64,000 nucleotides of DNA from Ruminococcus sp. (GTDB taxonomy: Bacteria > Bacillota > Clostridia > Oscillospirales > Ruminococcaceae): NCBI GenBank assembly GCA_017626015.1, contig JAGAJO010000001.1:62001-126000 (forward strand), written 5' to 3'. How positions within the stretch are numbered: the first letter of the stretch is position 1; each line of letters begins with the position of its first letter. Positions 35,695 to 44,092 of the stretch are shown here, one piece after another. Made by a program: the position numbers and the translations under genes. The notes beneath the pieces are model-generated. The model had not been told where the DNA came from. It worked only from the letters and a program-made list of their open reading frames with translations, and searched no databases.

Positions 35695-36655
35695 ATTCCA
35701 CAATCCCTACCCCTTTTCCGATGATAACAAACGGTATCAGACGTATAACTACTATCTGAGAAAACGCTTCGGAAAAAAGGTTTTCAAGGTACCGCTGAAT
35801 ATCGATCTGGGCTGTCCCAACAGGGACGGAACAAAGGGAGTGGGAGGCTGTAAATTCTGCTCGGCGAAAATGAGCGGAGATTTTGCCGGCGATCCGGAGC
35901 AGGATATACTCTCCCAATACAAGGATATAAAAGAGAAGATGAACCGCAAATGGGAGGACGGTCTTTGCATACCGTACTTTCAGGCAGGCTCTAACACCTA
36001 CGCCGACGTTGAAACGCTGAGAAAAATGTTTTACACTGCCCTTACCTTTGAAAACGCCGTCGGTCTGAGCGTTGCCACAAGAGCGGACTGTCTGGACGAA
36101 GAAAAATGCGCTCTGCTGAGAGAAATAGCTCAGAAAACCTATCTGACAGTCGAGCTTGGCCTACAAACTGTCCACGACGAAACGGCACTGAGAATGAATC
36201 GCTGCCACACCTATGAGGATTTTCTCAAGGGGTATGAAATGCTACGGAAAAACAGCGTAAATGTGTGCGTTCATATTATAAACGGTCTGCCGGGAGAAAC
36301 AAGAGAAATGATGCTCGAAACGGTCAGGGAGCTGAGCCGTCTTGACATTTTCAGCATAAAAATACATCTTCTTCACATTCTCAAAGGCACCGAGCTTGGG
36401 GCAATGTACCTGCGGGGGGAGTTTCCCGCTATGGAAATGGATGATTATGTTTCCCTGGTGTGCGATCAGATAGAGCTTTTGCCTCCCGAAACGGTAATAC
36501 AGAGAGTGACGGGGGACGGTGCAAAGGACGACCTTATCGCTCCGCTGTGGAGCCTGAAAAAGTTTTGCGTAATGAACGAGATCGACAAGGAGCTTGGCAG
36601 GAGAAATTCATGGCAGGGGATAAAACTCGGGAAATCGTGTTCCGAAAAAACATAA
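35684..36655 (+). CDS. Radical SAM protein, TIGR01212/YhcC family
   Basis: 323 residues. It has a variant cluster site of the YhcC family: the first Cys in LGCPNRDGTKGVGGCKFCS, with a long gap before the CxxC pair. TVELGLQTVHDETALRMNR and HIINGLPGETREMMLETVRE are typical of Elp3/YhcC-like proteins. It probably acts on a tRNA or other nucleic acid; the exact reaction is not known to me. It begins inside the end of the Thr-rich gene. Confidence 0.88.
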   Translation: MNSKFHNPYPFSDDNKRYQTYNYYLRKRFGKKVFKVPLNIDLGCPNRDGTKGVGGCKFCSAKMSGDFAGDPEQDILSQYKDIKEKMNRKWEDGLCIPYFQAGSNTYADVETLRKMFYTALTFENAVGLSVATRADCLDEEKCALLREIAQKTYLTVELGLQTVHDETALRMNRCHTYEDFLKGYEMLRKNSVNVCVHIINGLPGETREMMLETVRELSRLDIFSIKIHLLHILKGTELGAMYLRGEFPAMEMDDYVSLVCDQIELLPPETVIQRVTGDGAKDDLIAPLWSLKKFCVMNEIDKELGRRNSWQGIKLGKSCSEKT

Positions 36656-36686
36656 TGCCGCATGAGATATGGCATCATGGGCAAAA

Positions 36687-36715
36687 TTGACAAAATAAAA
36701 CGCCTGTGATATAAT
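36687..36715 (+). promoter_or_regulatory. Promoter of the small hydrophobic peptide
   Basis: Perfect TTGACA (36687-36692), 17-bp spacer, perfect TATAAT (36710-36715). Start predicted near 36722. Confidence 0.75.
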
Positions 36716-36772
36716 AGTCACAGGTGCTTGCAAATTAACGGAGAGCCAACAGGCTCGGCGGTTTAAATCTTT

Positions 36773-36788
36773 CCTCCGGAGACGGAGG
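36773..36788 (+). promoter_or_regulatory. Hairpin sequestering the peptide's Shine-Dalgarno
   Basis: CCTCCG (36773-36778), loop GAGA, CGGAGG (36783-36788). The stem buries GGAGG, the ribosome site of the 26-codon gene, under a GNRA tetraloop. Confidence 0.7.
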
Positions 36789-36796
36789 TGAGTTGC

Positions 36797-36877
36797 ATGA
36801 GTGTTCTGGAAATACTTACATTGATAAATGTACTTATTAACATGATCAACCTTGCTAAAAACAGCAAAAAGAAATAG
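36797..36877 (+). CDS. 26-residue hydrophobic, Lys-tailed peptide; candidate type I toxin
   Basis: MSVLEILTLINVLINMINLA then KNSKKK: one membrane-spanning helix with a basic C-terminal tail, the layout of small Hol_Tox/TxpA/Fst-like toxic peptides, though with no convincing sequence match that I recall. ATG at 36797, GGAGG eight bases upstream inside a 6-bp GNRA hairpin. It has its own consensus promoter and a terminator at 36928-36955. A convergent promoter makes an antisense RNA over its 3' end. It could instead be a regulatory membrane peptide. Confidence 0.65.
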   Translation: MSVLEILTLINVLINMINLAKNSKKK

Positions 36878-36960
36878 CCGCCCGACGACCAAATAGGGCG
36901 ACTATTCAATAAATATAGTCAATCTTGGAGGTAAACCGCTTACAGCGAGTACCTCTCTTT
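36868..36960 (-). ncRNA. Candidate antisense (antitoxin) RNA
   Basis: Reads leftward from the promoter at 36967-36994. Its end is a hairpin GTCGCCC/GGGCGGC (36896-36902 with 36877-36883) followed by TATTTCTTTTT, giving an RNA of about 90 nt. It is complementary to the peptide gene's final codons, its 3' UTR and its terminator, as RatA is to txpA in Bacillus subtilis. Confidence 0.6.
36928..36955 (+). terminator. Terminator of the peptide mRNA
   Basis: Stem GAGGTA/TACCTC enclosing CGCT/AGCG, then TCTTTAATATT. It lies inside the region covered by the antisense RNA. Confidence 0.55.
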
Positions 36961-36966
36961 AATATT

Positions 36967-36994
36967 ATTATATCACATAATAAAAAATTGTCAA
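36967..36994 (-). promoter_or_regulatory. Promoter of the antisense RNA
   Basis: Minus strand perfect TTGACA (36989-36994), 16-bp spacer, perfect TATAAT (36967-36972). Confidence 0.75.
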
Positions 36995-37042
36995 GAGGAA
37001 CTTAAAATATAAGCGGACTATTATACATCGGAGGTAATTAAA

Positions 37043-37657
37043 ATGCAAAAGGCAATGAATATTTCATATGAGATCGGAAATAAGCTGTATTTAAATATCA
37101 CAAACAAGTGTCCATGTGCGTGTACGTTCTGCATAAGAAACAACGGCGACGGCGCATACGGCTCCGATCCGCTGTGGCTGGAACACCAGCCTTCAGCTCA
37201 GGAGGTAACAGATGACCTTAAAACAAGGGATCTGGACAGCTATAAGGAAATTATTTTCTGCGGCTACGGCGAACCCACCTGCGAACTGGAGATACTCACA
37301 ACCGCCGCAGGGTATATCCGGAGCGTTACGAAAACTCCCGTCAGACTCAACACAAACGGTCTGGGGGATCTGATAAACGGACGGGACATCGCTCCCGATC
37401 TCGAGGGACTGATAGATACGGTCTCCATCAGCCTTAACGCCTCCAATGCGGAAGCCTACGACAAGGTCACAAGACCTTCCTTTAAAAATGTGAACTGCTT
37501 TGAGGAAATGCTGGGCTTTGCAAAACGGGTAAGTAAATTTGTTCCCGATACGGTGCTTACAGTCGTGGATATTATCGGCAGCGAGGAAATAGAAAGATCA
37601 CGCAAGGTCGCCGAAAGCGTAGGTATAAAGCTCAGAGTGAGAGAATACGCAGACTGA
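37043..37657 (+). CDS. Radical SAM protein, TatD-linked type (TIGR04038-like)
   Basis: 204 residues. CPCACTFC gives the CxxxCxxC iron-sulfur site at about residue 24-31. CGYGEPTCELEIL and the NTNGLGDLING block are typical of this short family, usually encoded with TatD. No tatD gene is in the window; thrB follows 18 nt downstream. Start ATG 37043 has GGAGG nine bases upstream. The reaction is unknown. Confidence 0.85.
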   Translation: MQKAMNISYEIGNKLYLNITNKCPCACTFCIRNNGDGAYGSDPLWLEHQPSAQEVTDDLKTRDLDSYKEIIFCGYGEPTCELEILTTAAGYIRSVTKTPVRLNTNGLGDLINGRDIAPDLEGLIDTVSISLNASNAEAYDKVTRPSFKNVNCFEEMLGFAKRVSKFVPDTVLTVVDIIGSEEIERSRKVAESVGIKLRVREYAD

Positions 37658-37675
37658 GCCTTCAGGGAGGAAAAT

Positions 37676-38563
37676 ATGATAAAAATACAAATTCCCGCTA
37701 CCTCCGCCAATCTGGGAGCAGGCTTTGACGCGCTGGGGCTTGCACTTACCTTTTATAATTATGTGGAAATAGAGGAGTCGGACAGGATAGATATTTCCGC
37801 CTCTGACGGATTGGATATCCCCACGGACGAAAAAAATCTCGTGTACATCTCCGCAAAGGATCTGTATGCTGTGTGCGGAAAAAAGCTGAACGGACTAAAG
37901 CTCCGGCAGACCAACTCCATTCCCATGGCAAGAGGACTCGGTTCATCATCAGCCTGTATAATAGCAGGACTTGTGGGTGCAAACAAAATGCTGGGCGATC
38001 CGCTTTCAAAGGACGATCTGGTGGATCTTGCAGCGCAGATAGAGGGTCACCCCGACAATACCGCTCCCGCCTTGCTGGGAGGGATAGTCACAGCAGTCTT
38101 TGACGGCAGGAGAGTCCAGTGGGTAAAGCAGGAGGTTTACACAAAGCTGAAATTTGCGGCGATAATACCGGATTTTGAGCTTAAGACAGAGGAAGCCAGA
38201 GCCTGCCTGCCAAAGGAGATCTCCCATAAGGACGCTGTTTTCAATCTGTCCAGAGCGGCGCTGTTTTCCGCTTCGCTTCTTACGGGAAAATTTGAAAATC
38301 TCCGCACCGCCGTAGATGACAGGCTCCACCAGCCCTACCGCATGAAGCTTATCCCCCACTGCAAAGAGGTTTTCGATATTGCATATGCCCACGGCGCCTA
38401 TGCAAGCTACATAAGCGGAGCCGGACCTACGGTCATGGCGATCGCTGACGAAAGCAACACCTATTTCGCAGGTAAGCTCAGATTTTCCCTGGACAATGCA
38501 GGACTGGGCGGCTGGCAGGTACACGAGCTGAAAATAGATAACGAGGGTACCAAAATACTTTAA
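37676..38563 (+). CDS. thrB: Homoserine kinase
   Basis: 295 residues, GHMP kinase. It phosphorylates homoserine in threonine synthesis. N-terminal KIQIPATSANLGAGFDALGL, P-loop PMARGLGSSSACIIAGLVGA and C-terminal GAYASYISGAGPTVMAI are the three GHMP motifs. thrC and hom are not adjacent. The TAA stop lies at the outer end of repeat copy C (38560-38664). RBS CAGGGAGG. Confidence 0.95.
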   Translation: MIKIQIPATSANLGAGFDALGLALTFYNYVEIEESDRIDISASDGLDIPTDEKNLVYISAKDLYAVCGKKLNGLKLRQTNSIPMARGLGSSSACIIAGLVGANKMLGDPLSKDDLVDLAAQIEGHPDNTAPALLGGIVTAVFDGRRVQWVKQEVYTKLKFAAIIPDFELKTEEARACLPKEISHKDAVFNLSRAALFSASLLTGKFENLRTAVDDRLHQPYRMKLIPHCKEVFDIAYAHGAYASYISGAGPTVMAIADESNTYFAGKLRFSLDNAGLGGWQVHELKIDNEGTKIL

Positions 38564-38664
38564 GGAAGTATTGTTTTAAAATCCACTGCCTGGCAGATAG
38601 TTCATTTAGGTGTCTCCCGCCCCGCCTTAGACGGGGAGAGAGACTTTGATCAGCATTTCCTTAA
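38560..38664. repeat. TTAAGGAA-family hairpin repeat, copy C
   Basis: Ends TTAAGGAAGTATTG and its near-inverse (38651-38664); internal GTTTTAAAAT and a CCCCGCC/GACGGGG hairpin. Aligns with copies A (4517-4633) and E (57743-57870). Its left end supplies the thrB stop codon. Confidence 0.7.
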
Positions 38665-38689
38665 AAATAAACAGGTTATATGTAATGAA

Positions 38690-38770
38690 AAACAGGCGTG
38701 TTCTGCCTATCCCTAAAAACGGCGTTTTATATCCGTTTCAATGGGAGGCAGTATACGCCTGTTTGTTTTT
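38690..38770. terminator. Long bidirectional terminator between thrB and spoVG
   Basis: Outer arms AACAGGCGT/ACGCCTGTT and inner CTGCCT...CCC/GGG...AGGCAG, with T-runs on both sides. It serves spoVG (minus) and possibly thrB (plus). Confidence 0.75.
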
Positions 38771-38780
38771 ATCGCCCTGC

Positions 38781-39071
38781 TCAGTGCGTATATGGACTTT
38801 CCTCCATGGACGCAATGTCAAGCTCCCGCTGGAATGCGTCGAGGACCTCCCCCTCGATCTCGTTGCGTGCCGCTATCGTTATAGGGTGAACTATATCCCT
38901 GTAGGTCCCGCTGTCGTCCCTCCTGCTGGGCATAGCCACAAAAAGACGCTTGTCTCCCTGAACGATCTTTATGTCGTGTACGGCAAACATTCCGTCAAAG
39001 GTCACGCTTGCTATCCCTCTCAGCTTTCCCTCGTTGAGCAGTTTTCTGATCTTTACCTCTGTGATGTTCAT
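38781..39071 (-). CDS. spoVG: SpoVG-family regulator
   Basis: 96 residues, MNITEVKIRKLLNEGKLRGI ... GMFAVHDIKIVQGDKRLFVA with PSRRDDSGTYRDIVHPI. SpoVG binds nucleic acid and tunes sporulation, division or virulence in different Firmicutes. RBS AGGAGATGACCC before the ATG at 39071. Confidence 0.95.
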   Translation of the reverse strand: MNITEVKIRKLLNEGKLRGIASVTFDGMFAVHDIKIVQGDKRLFVAMPSRRDDSGTYRDIVHPITIAARNEIEGEVLDAFQRELDIASMEESPYTH

Positions 39072-39278
39072 AATGGGTCATCTCCTGTTGAATTAATATT
39101 TCCGGTTGAAAAACGTATTGCCGGGCCATGCCGGCAGGATCCTATTAAAAATTTTAACCCGATCGGGAAAAAATATTCAAAAAGGTCTTTATTTTTCTGA
39201 AAAAATGTATTATAATATATATGAATATATTTTTTTACGTCCCGGTCAGGACAATTTATTCTGAAATGAGGCTATGCG

Positions 39279-40709
39279 ATGATCTCAAACGAAATTCTTA
39301 AAAATATAAAGCACGTTCATTTTATCGGTATAGGCGGTTCCGGTATGTATCCGCTGGTGCAGATCTTTCACTCAAAAGGTTACTTCATCACCGGCTCCGA
39401 CAACAACGAAACTGAGACTCTGGACGCCGTAAGAAACATGGGCATTACCGTTTATGTGGGACAAAAGGCTTCAAATATCGGGGACGCCGATCTTATCATA
39501 TACACTGCGGCTATCATGGAGGATAACCCGGAGCTTATCGCAGCAAAAAACAGCGGCGCTATCGTCTGCGAAAGGGCGGATATACTGGGACTTGTCACAA
39601 GCTGGTACGACAATGCCGTATGCATTTGCGGAACTCACGGAAAAACTACCTCATCGTCCATGCTTACTCAGATCTTTGTTGAATCACAGGTTGATATTTC
39701 CTGCGTTATCGGGGGAAAGCTCCCGTGCATAGGAGGCTCGGGGAAATCAGGCTCCACCCAGACAATGGTGTGCGAAGCGTGCGAGTTTGAGGATCATTTT
39801 CTTAAGCTTCACCCCGACGTTGCCGTTATCCTCAATGTGGACGCCGATCATCTGGAGTATTTCAAAAATATAGATAACATCATAAAAAGCTTTCATACCT
39901 TTGCGGAAATGTCCTCAAAGGCTGTTATATACAACGGCGACGACCTCAACACCCTGAAAGCAGTGGAGGGCGTTGACAAAAAAATGATCTCCTTCGGCTG
40001 GGACAGAAACAATGATTATTCAGCCGTCATCAAAGAAAAAAAAGGTATGCAGACCCGCTTTGACGTCTACTACAAGGGCGAGATAGTAAGGGAGCTTGTT
40101 ATTAACGTTCCCGGCGACCACAATGTCCTCAACGCCCTTGCCGCCGCCGCTGCCGCAAGATATTCAAATATCAGCTGGGACGGAGTGGAAAAGGGACTTA
40201 AAAGCTTTTTCGGAGCTGTAAGACGGTTCCAGAAGATAGACGAGGTGGGAGGTATCACTATTGCAGACGACTACGCCCACCACCCAAAGGAAATAGAATG
40301 CACTCTGAAAGCAGCAAAGGGACTTGATTTCAACAGAGTGTGGGCGGTATTCCAGCCATTTACCTATTCAAGAACGGAAATACTTATGGACGATTTCGCC
40401 GCTGCTCTTTCCATTGCAGATATATCCGTCATTACGGATATCATGGGCAGCAGGGAAAAGAATATCCACGGTATCTACACCGAAATGCTGGGACGGAAAA
40501 CCTCAAATGCAGTCTGGTTTGAAACTGCGCACGAAACAGCCGATAAGCAGTCTGCACAGCAAAAAGAAAAAAACTTCGATATGTGCGCAGACTATATTAT
40601 CAGGAACGCCGCTGCGGGAGACCTTATTATAACCCTGGGCTGCGGGGACGTTTACAAGCTGGCAAAAAAACTTGCAAAAAGACTTCGGGATAAGGAACAG
40701 AAAGGATAA
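39279..40709 (+). CDS. murC: UDP-N-acetylmuramate--L-alanine ligase
   Basis: 476 residues. It adds L-Ala to UDP-MurNAc in peptidoglycan synthesis. N-terminal HFIGIGGSGMYPLVQI, central ATP loop ICGTHGKTTSSSML, VDADHLEYFKNIDN, and C-terminal DDYAHHPKEIECTL. ATG 39279 has GAGG seven bases upstream. lexA follows 5 nt later, so they form an operon. Confidence 0.96.
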   Translation: MISNEILKNIKHVHFIGIGGSGMYPLVQIFHSKGYFITGSDNNETETLDAVRNMGITVYVGQKASNIGDADLIIYTAAIMEDNPELIAAKNSGAIVCERADILGLVTSWYDNAVCICGTHGKTTSSSMLTQIFVESQVDISCVIGGKLPCIGGSGKSGSTQTMVCEACEFEDHFLKLHPDVAVILNVDADHLEYFKNIDNIIKSFHTFAEMSSKAVIYNGDDLNTLKAVEGVDKKMISFGWDRNNDYSAVIKEKKGMQTRFDVYYKGEIVRELVINVPGDHNVLNALAAAAAARYSNISWDGVEKGLKSFFGAVRRFQKIDEVGGITIADDYAHHPKEIECTLKAAKGLDFNRVWAVFQPFTYSRTEILMDDFAAALSIADISVITDIMGSREKNIHGIYTEMLGRKTSNAVWFETAHETADKQSAQQKEKNFDMCADYIIRNAAAGDLIITLGCGDVYKLAKKLAKRLRDKEQKG

Positions 40710-40714
40710 TACTT

Positions 40715-41299
40715 ATGAAGATCACCGAAAACGAGCGTAAGGTTTTTGAATTTATAAAGCAAAGAGTGGAGGAGGGTTACCCTCCTACGGTAAGGGAGAT
40801 CTGTTCGGAGTTCGGATTCAAATCGACCTCCACCGCTCACAGATACATCAATACCCTTACCGAAAAGGGATTTCTTGAAAAAGGCTCAAAGCAGAACAGG
40901 GCGCTGAAGCTTGTGGGCGGCAACGGAATGAAGATACCGCTGGTAGGCACCGTTACGGCGGGCGTTCCCATAACGGCAATAGAATATGTGAGCGAGTACA
41001 TCAGCTTCCAGCCGGCAAAAAATTACGCAAACCCGCTTTTCGCCCTTAAGGTCAGGGGAGAATCCATGATAAACGCCGCCATTCTCGACGGAGATATCGT
41101 AGTGGTGGAGCAGTATCCCTATGCGGAAAACGGCGAGATCGTTGTGGCTCTGGTAGACGGCGACTCCGCAACGGTAAAGACCTTTTACAAGGAGGACGGA
41201 CACTACCGTCTCCAGCCGGAAAACGATAATATGGATCCCATTATATGCGACGACGTTGCAATACTGGGCAAGGTAGTGGGAGTTATAAGATACATCTGA
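40715..41299 (+). CDS. lexA: LexA repressor
   Basis: 194 residues. Winged-helix DNA-binding domain (1-65; EEGYPPTVREICSEFGFKST). Cleavage site Ala82-Gly83 (VTAGVPI), then the S24 protease dyad Ser117 (RGESMI) and Lys155 (DSATVKTFY). RecA-stimulated self-cleavage derepresses SOS genes. It follows murC by 5 nt. Confidence 0.96.
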   Translation: MKITENERKVFEFIKQRVEEGYPPTVREICSEFGFKSTSTAHRYINTLTEKGFLEKGSKQNRALKLVGGNGMKIPLVGTVTAGVPITAIEYVSEYISFQPAKNYANPLFALKVRGESMINAAILDGDIVVVEQYPYAENGEIVVALVDGDSATVKTFYKEDGHYRLQPENDNMDPIICDDVAILGKVVGVIRYI

Positions 41300-41372
41300 G
41301 TAAAAAGACCGGATCGGACCTTTCAACTGCACGGGCGGTAAAAGGGATCCTGATGTCGGGAAAGGATCAGAA

Positions 41373-42104
41373 ATGAAAAATGTTTGTTCGCACTGCGGTG
41401 CGGTTATAGAAAACGGCTCCAAAATATGCACAAACTGCGGAAGAATGGTATCGGGGGCTGATATTCAGGGAAAGGGTCAGGAAAGGCAGTTCAGCAGCTT
41501 CGGGGGAGCGCAGGGTAATGTTCCCGGAGCGGGCAACCGGGCAAGGACGACCTACGCCGCACAGCGCTCGGCAAAGCAGATGAAGGCTCCTACCCAGAAT
41601 TACGGACAGAATGCAAAACGCAGACAGATAGATCCCGGATATGACCCTGTAAAGCAGGCTGCAAAACAGAAGGTTCCCTTTGTCACCAACGAAACAAGCG
41701 GCAAGGAGAAAAACCGCAGTACCGTAAGACCCCTGCTTGCCGCACTGGTCAAGGTCGCATTGGCTGCTGCGGTACTGTACATTGCTTTTGCCTTTGTGAT
41801 GGTAATGCTGGTAAGAACGGCAGGTTACGATTTCAAGCTTGCAGAGGGCGTAGCTCTTCCCTGCGACAGCTACGGAGAAGCCTTTGACAATTATTTTGAA
41901 GACGGCAAATGGAGATACAGCTTAAAGGGAAACAAGGTGACCTTCACGGGAACGGATAAGGACGGAAAGGAATACGACATTACCTTCGGGAAAAAGGACG
42001 GTAAGACCGTGGTAAAGCGAATGCTTATAGACAAAAAGCTCATAAGCGAGGACAAGATCATGGATATTTACGTCATGGGAATGTTTATGTCCGAGAAAAC
42101 GTAA
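41373..42104 (+). CDS. Zinc-ribbon membrane-anchored protein
   Basis: 243 residues. An N-terminal zinc ribbon (CSHCGAVIENGSKICTNCGR), a Gly/Gln/Arg-rich linker, one TM helix (about 118-143) and an extracytoplasmic domain with lipocalin-like strand runs (WRYSLKGNKVTFTGTDKDG). No family recognised beyond the zinc ribbon. It lies 73 nt after lexA and before a terminator, so it may be in the same transcript. Whether it has an SOS role is unknown. Confidence 0.7.
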   Translation: MKNVCSHCGAVIENGSKICTNCGRMVSGADIQGKGQERQFSSFGGAQGNVPGAGNRARTTYAAQRSAKQMKAPTQNYGQNAKRRQIDPGYDPVKQAAKQKVPFVTNETSGKEKNRSTVRPLLAALVKVALAAAVLYIAFAFVMVMLVRTAGYDFKLAEGVALPCDSYGEAFDNYFEDGKWRYSLKGNKVTFTGTDKDGKEYDITFGKKDGKTVVKRMLIDKKLISEDKIMDIYVMGMFMSEKT

Positions 42105-42127
42105 ACTGTTTTACAGACAAAAAATTA

Positions 42128-42174
42128 CGCAGCAGAAAGACGGCGGCTACCGTTTTCCTGCTGCGTTTTATTTT
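42128..42174 (+). terminator. Terminator after the murC-lexA-zinc ribbon group
   Basis: CGCAGCAG/CTGCTGCG stem with inner ACGG/CCGT, then TTTTATTTT. Confidence 0.85.
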
Positions 42175-42193
42175 GAATATCAACACCCGGATA

Positions 42194-42628
42194 TCATATC
42201 ACATAATGATCTGCGCCGTCTCCCTCACGCTGGAGTATATCGGCAATGGTTATGCTGTCTACAACGCTGTTTACTGCGTCGTAGATCTTCTGCCAGATAA
42301 ACAGCGTTGGACAGCTGTCTTGGCGTTGACACATATTGACCTCTCCGTCCAGACATGACACCGGAGCAAGACTTCCCTCCGTCAGCCTGAGGATCATTCC
42401 GACAGTATATTTTTCAGGAGGATTTGTAAGCATATAGCCGCCGCCCGCTCCCCTGACGCTGCGGACATAACCTGCCCGGCTGAGTATGGAAATTATCTGT
42501 TCGAGATATTTGTCACTTATACCCTGACGCTCCGCCACAGCCTTGATCGGAATATATCCGTCATCTGCATGAGCGGCAAGATCGGTCATCATTCTAAGCG
42601 CATATCTTCCCTTTGTGGATATTTTCAT
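42194..42628 (-). CDS. Rrf2-family transcriptional regulator
   Basis: 144 residues. N-terminal winged helix (MKISTKGRYALRMMTDLAAH ... QGISDKYLEQIISILSRAGY). The effector region keeps three Cys in SCLDGEVNMCQRQDSC, the IscR-type iron-sulfur ligand set, so it may sense iron-sulfur status or redox. isc/suf genes are not beside it. RBS AGGAGATCC, ATG at 42628. Confidence 0.9.
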   Translation of the reverse strand: MKISTKGRYALRMMTDLAAHADDGYIPIKAVAERQGISDKYLEQIISILSRAGYVRSVRGAGGGYMLTNPPEKYTVGMILRLTEGSLAPVSCLDGEVNMCQRQDSCPTLFIWQKIYDAVNSVVDSITIADILQREGDGADHYVI

Positions 42629-42765
42629 TGGATCTCCTCCTTATCTCATCCTTATCATACGGGATCGCTATGAAATATTATAGCCTTTTTTTCGCATATT
42701 GTCAAGACGGATCTGAAAACACGCATTACACGCACAAACGGCAATGTCCGACAAACTCTCACAAA

Positions 42766-42917
42766 AATCAATCTTCAAAATACCAAACAAAAGCTTTGTA
42801 TATGTGTGCTGTCTTTTCCCCGACGTACGGCGGGGAAAGGACAACACAGGCTTCTATATTCCGGACTAAAGTACGATGCTTTGCTATAAAAAAATGCTTG
42901 ATCGTTAAAATTGCTTT
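42766..42917. repeat. Palindromic dispersed repeat, copy D
   Basis: About 150 bp, aligning with the reverse complement of 6480-6630. Shared landmarks: AAATCAAT, AAAATACC(A/G)AACAAAA, CTTTGTATAT, a TTTCCCCG(A/C)CGTACGG core and ACAACACAG. It fills the gap upstream of the sensor-kinase gene (42629-43007). Confidence 0.7.
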
Positions 42918-43007
42918 CCGTAACAAACTCTTTTTACCTATGGACAAAATATCTTATTTATGTTAAAATAAATTTACCGGATAAAATTCTAAACGGGAGG
43001 GACGGAC

Positions 43008-44090
43008 ATGAACAGACTTATCGACAAGACCGTAATACTTTTTTTATGTCTTACGATATACGGTCTCAGCGACACGATTTCCGCCCCGGTGATAGGTTTT
43101 CTTGTTTCCTGTACCCTTTCCGCCGCAGTTCAGTTTTGTACGGGAAAAAAACAGGCATGGACGATAATAGGGATATCATCATTAATGTGCTTATTCATTC
43201 CCTGTCTTATTCCCGCCGCTCCCGTCATGCTTTACGATGCACTGTGGGAGAAAAAACCGTGGCTTGCGGCAGGCTGTCTCAGCTTTATGATATATCTGGA
43301 AGACTTCACCGCCATGCAGATAATGCTGATCTGTTCCGCCATAGTGATAACCGTACTTCTTTACATACGTACCACCCGCATGGAGACTAACGAGCTGACG
43401 CTTAAATCGCTTCGGGACAATGCGGTGGAAACGGAGCTTTCCATGTCGAAGAAAAACAAAGCTCTTCTATCTGCCCAGAACAATGAGGTATATCTTGCCA
43501 CACTAAAGGAACGCAACCGCATAGCCAGAGAGATCCACGACAACGTCGGACATATGCTTACCAGATCGATACTACAGGTAGGCGCTTTGCTTGCGCTGAA
43601 CAAGGACGGCGCTGACCGTGAGCTGCTTGAAAGCCTGAAGGAGACCCTCGACAGCGCTATGAACGGTATACGCAGCAGCGTCCATGATCTTCACGACGAT
43701 TCGATCAACCTGAGCTATGCTGTCGGAGAGTGCATAAAAACCGTCAAAGACAAATTTAACGTCAGCTGCGAGATCGACGTTTCTGACGAGATACCCAAGA
43801 CAGTCAAGCTGTGCATAGTGGGAGTAGTTAAGGAGAGCCTTTCAAATGCGGCAAAGCATTCCAACGGAGACAAGGTGAAGATCACCATACGGGAGCATCC
43901 GGCTTTTTACCAGCTTGCAGTTGAAGACAACGGCTGCTGCTCCGATATAAAGCACACAGGGATAGGACTGGAAAATATGCGGGACAGAGCGGAAAGCATA
44001 GGCGGGATAATAAAGTTTACCCCGTCGTCTAAGGGCTTCCGTGTATTTATGTCCGCACCAAAGGGATATGAAGAAAAAAAGGACGGCTGA
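43008..44090 (+). CDS. Sensor histidine kinase, NarL/DesK type
   Basis: 360 residues. Four or five TM helices (about 8-120) without a large sensor domain, a short coiled coil, the HisKA_3 box with phospho-acceptor His177 (ERNRIAREIHDNVGH), and an HATPase domain ending VEDNGCCSDIKHTGIGLENM. The ATPase lacks the separate F box of classical kinases, as is usual for this type. The signal is unknown. Its response regulator follows 2 nt later. Confidence 0.93.
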   Translation: MNRLIDKTVILFLCLTIYGLSDTISAPVIGFLVSCTLSAAVQFCTGKKQAWTIIGISSLMCLFIPCLIPAAPVMLYDALWEKKPWLAAGCLSFMIYLEDFTAMQIMLICSAIVITVLLYIRTTRMETNELTLKSLRDNAVETELSMSKKNKALLSAQNNEVYLATLKERNRIAREIHDNVGHMLTRSILQVGALLALNKDGADRELLESLKETLDSAMNGIRSSVHDLHDDSINLSYAVGECIKTVKDKFNVSCEIDVSDEIPKTVKLCIVGVVKESLSNAAKHSNGDKVKITIREHPAFYQLAVEDNGCCSDIKHTGIGLENMRDRAESIGGIIKFTPSSKGFRVFMSAPKGYEEKKDG

Positions 44091-44092
44091 AA

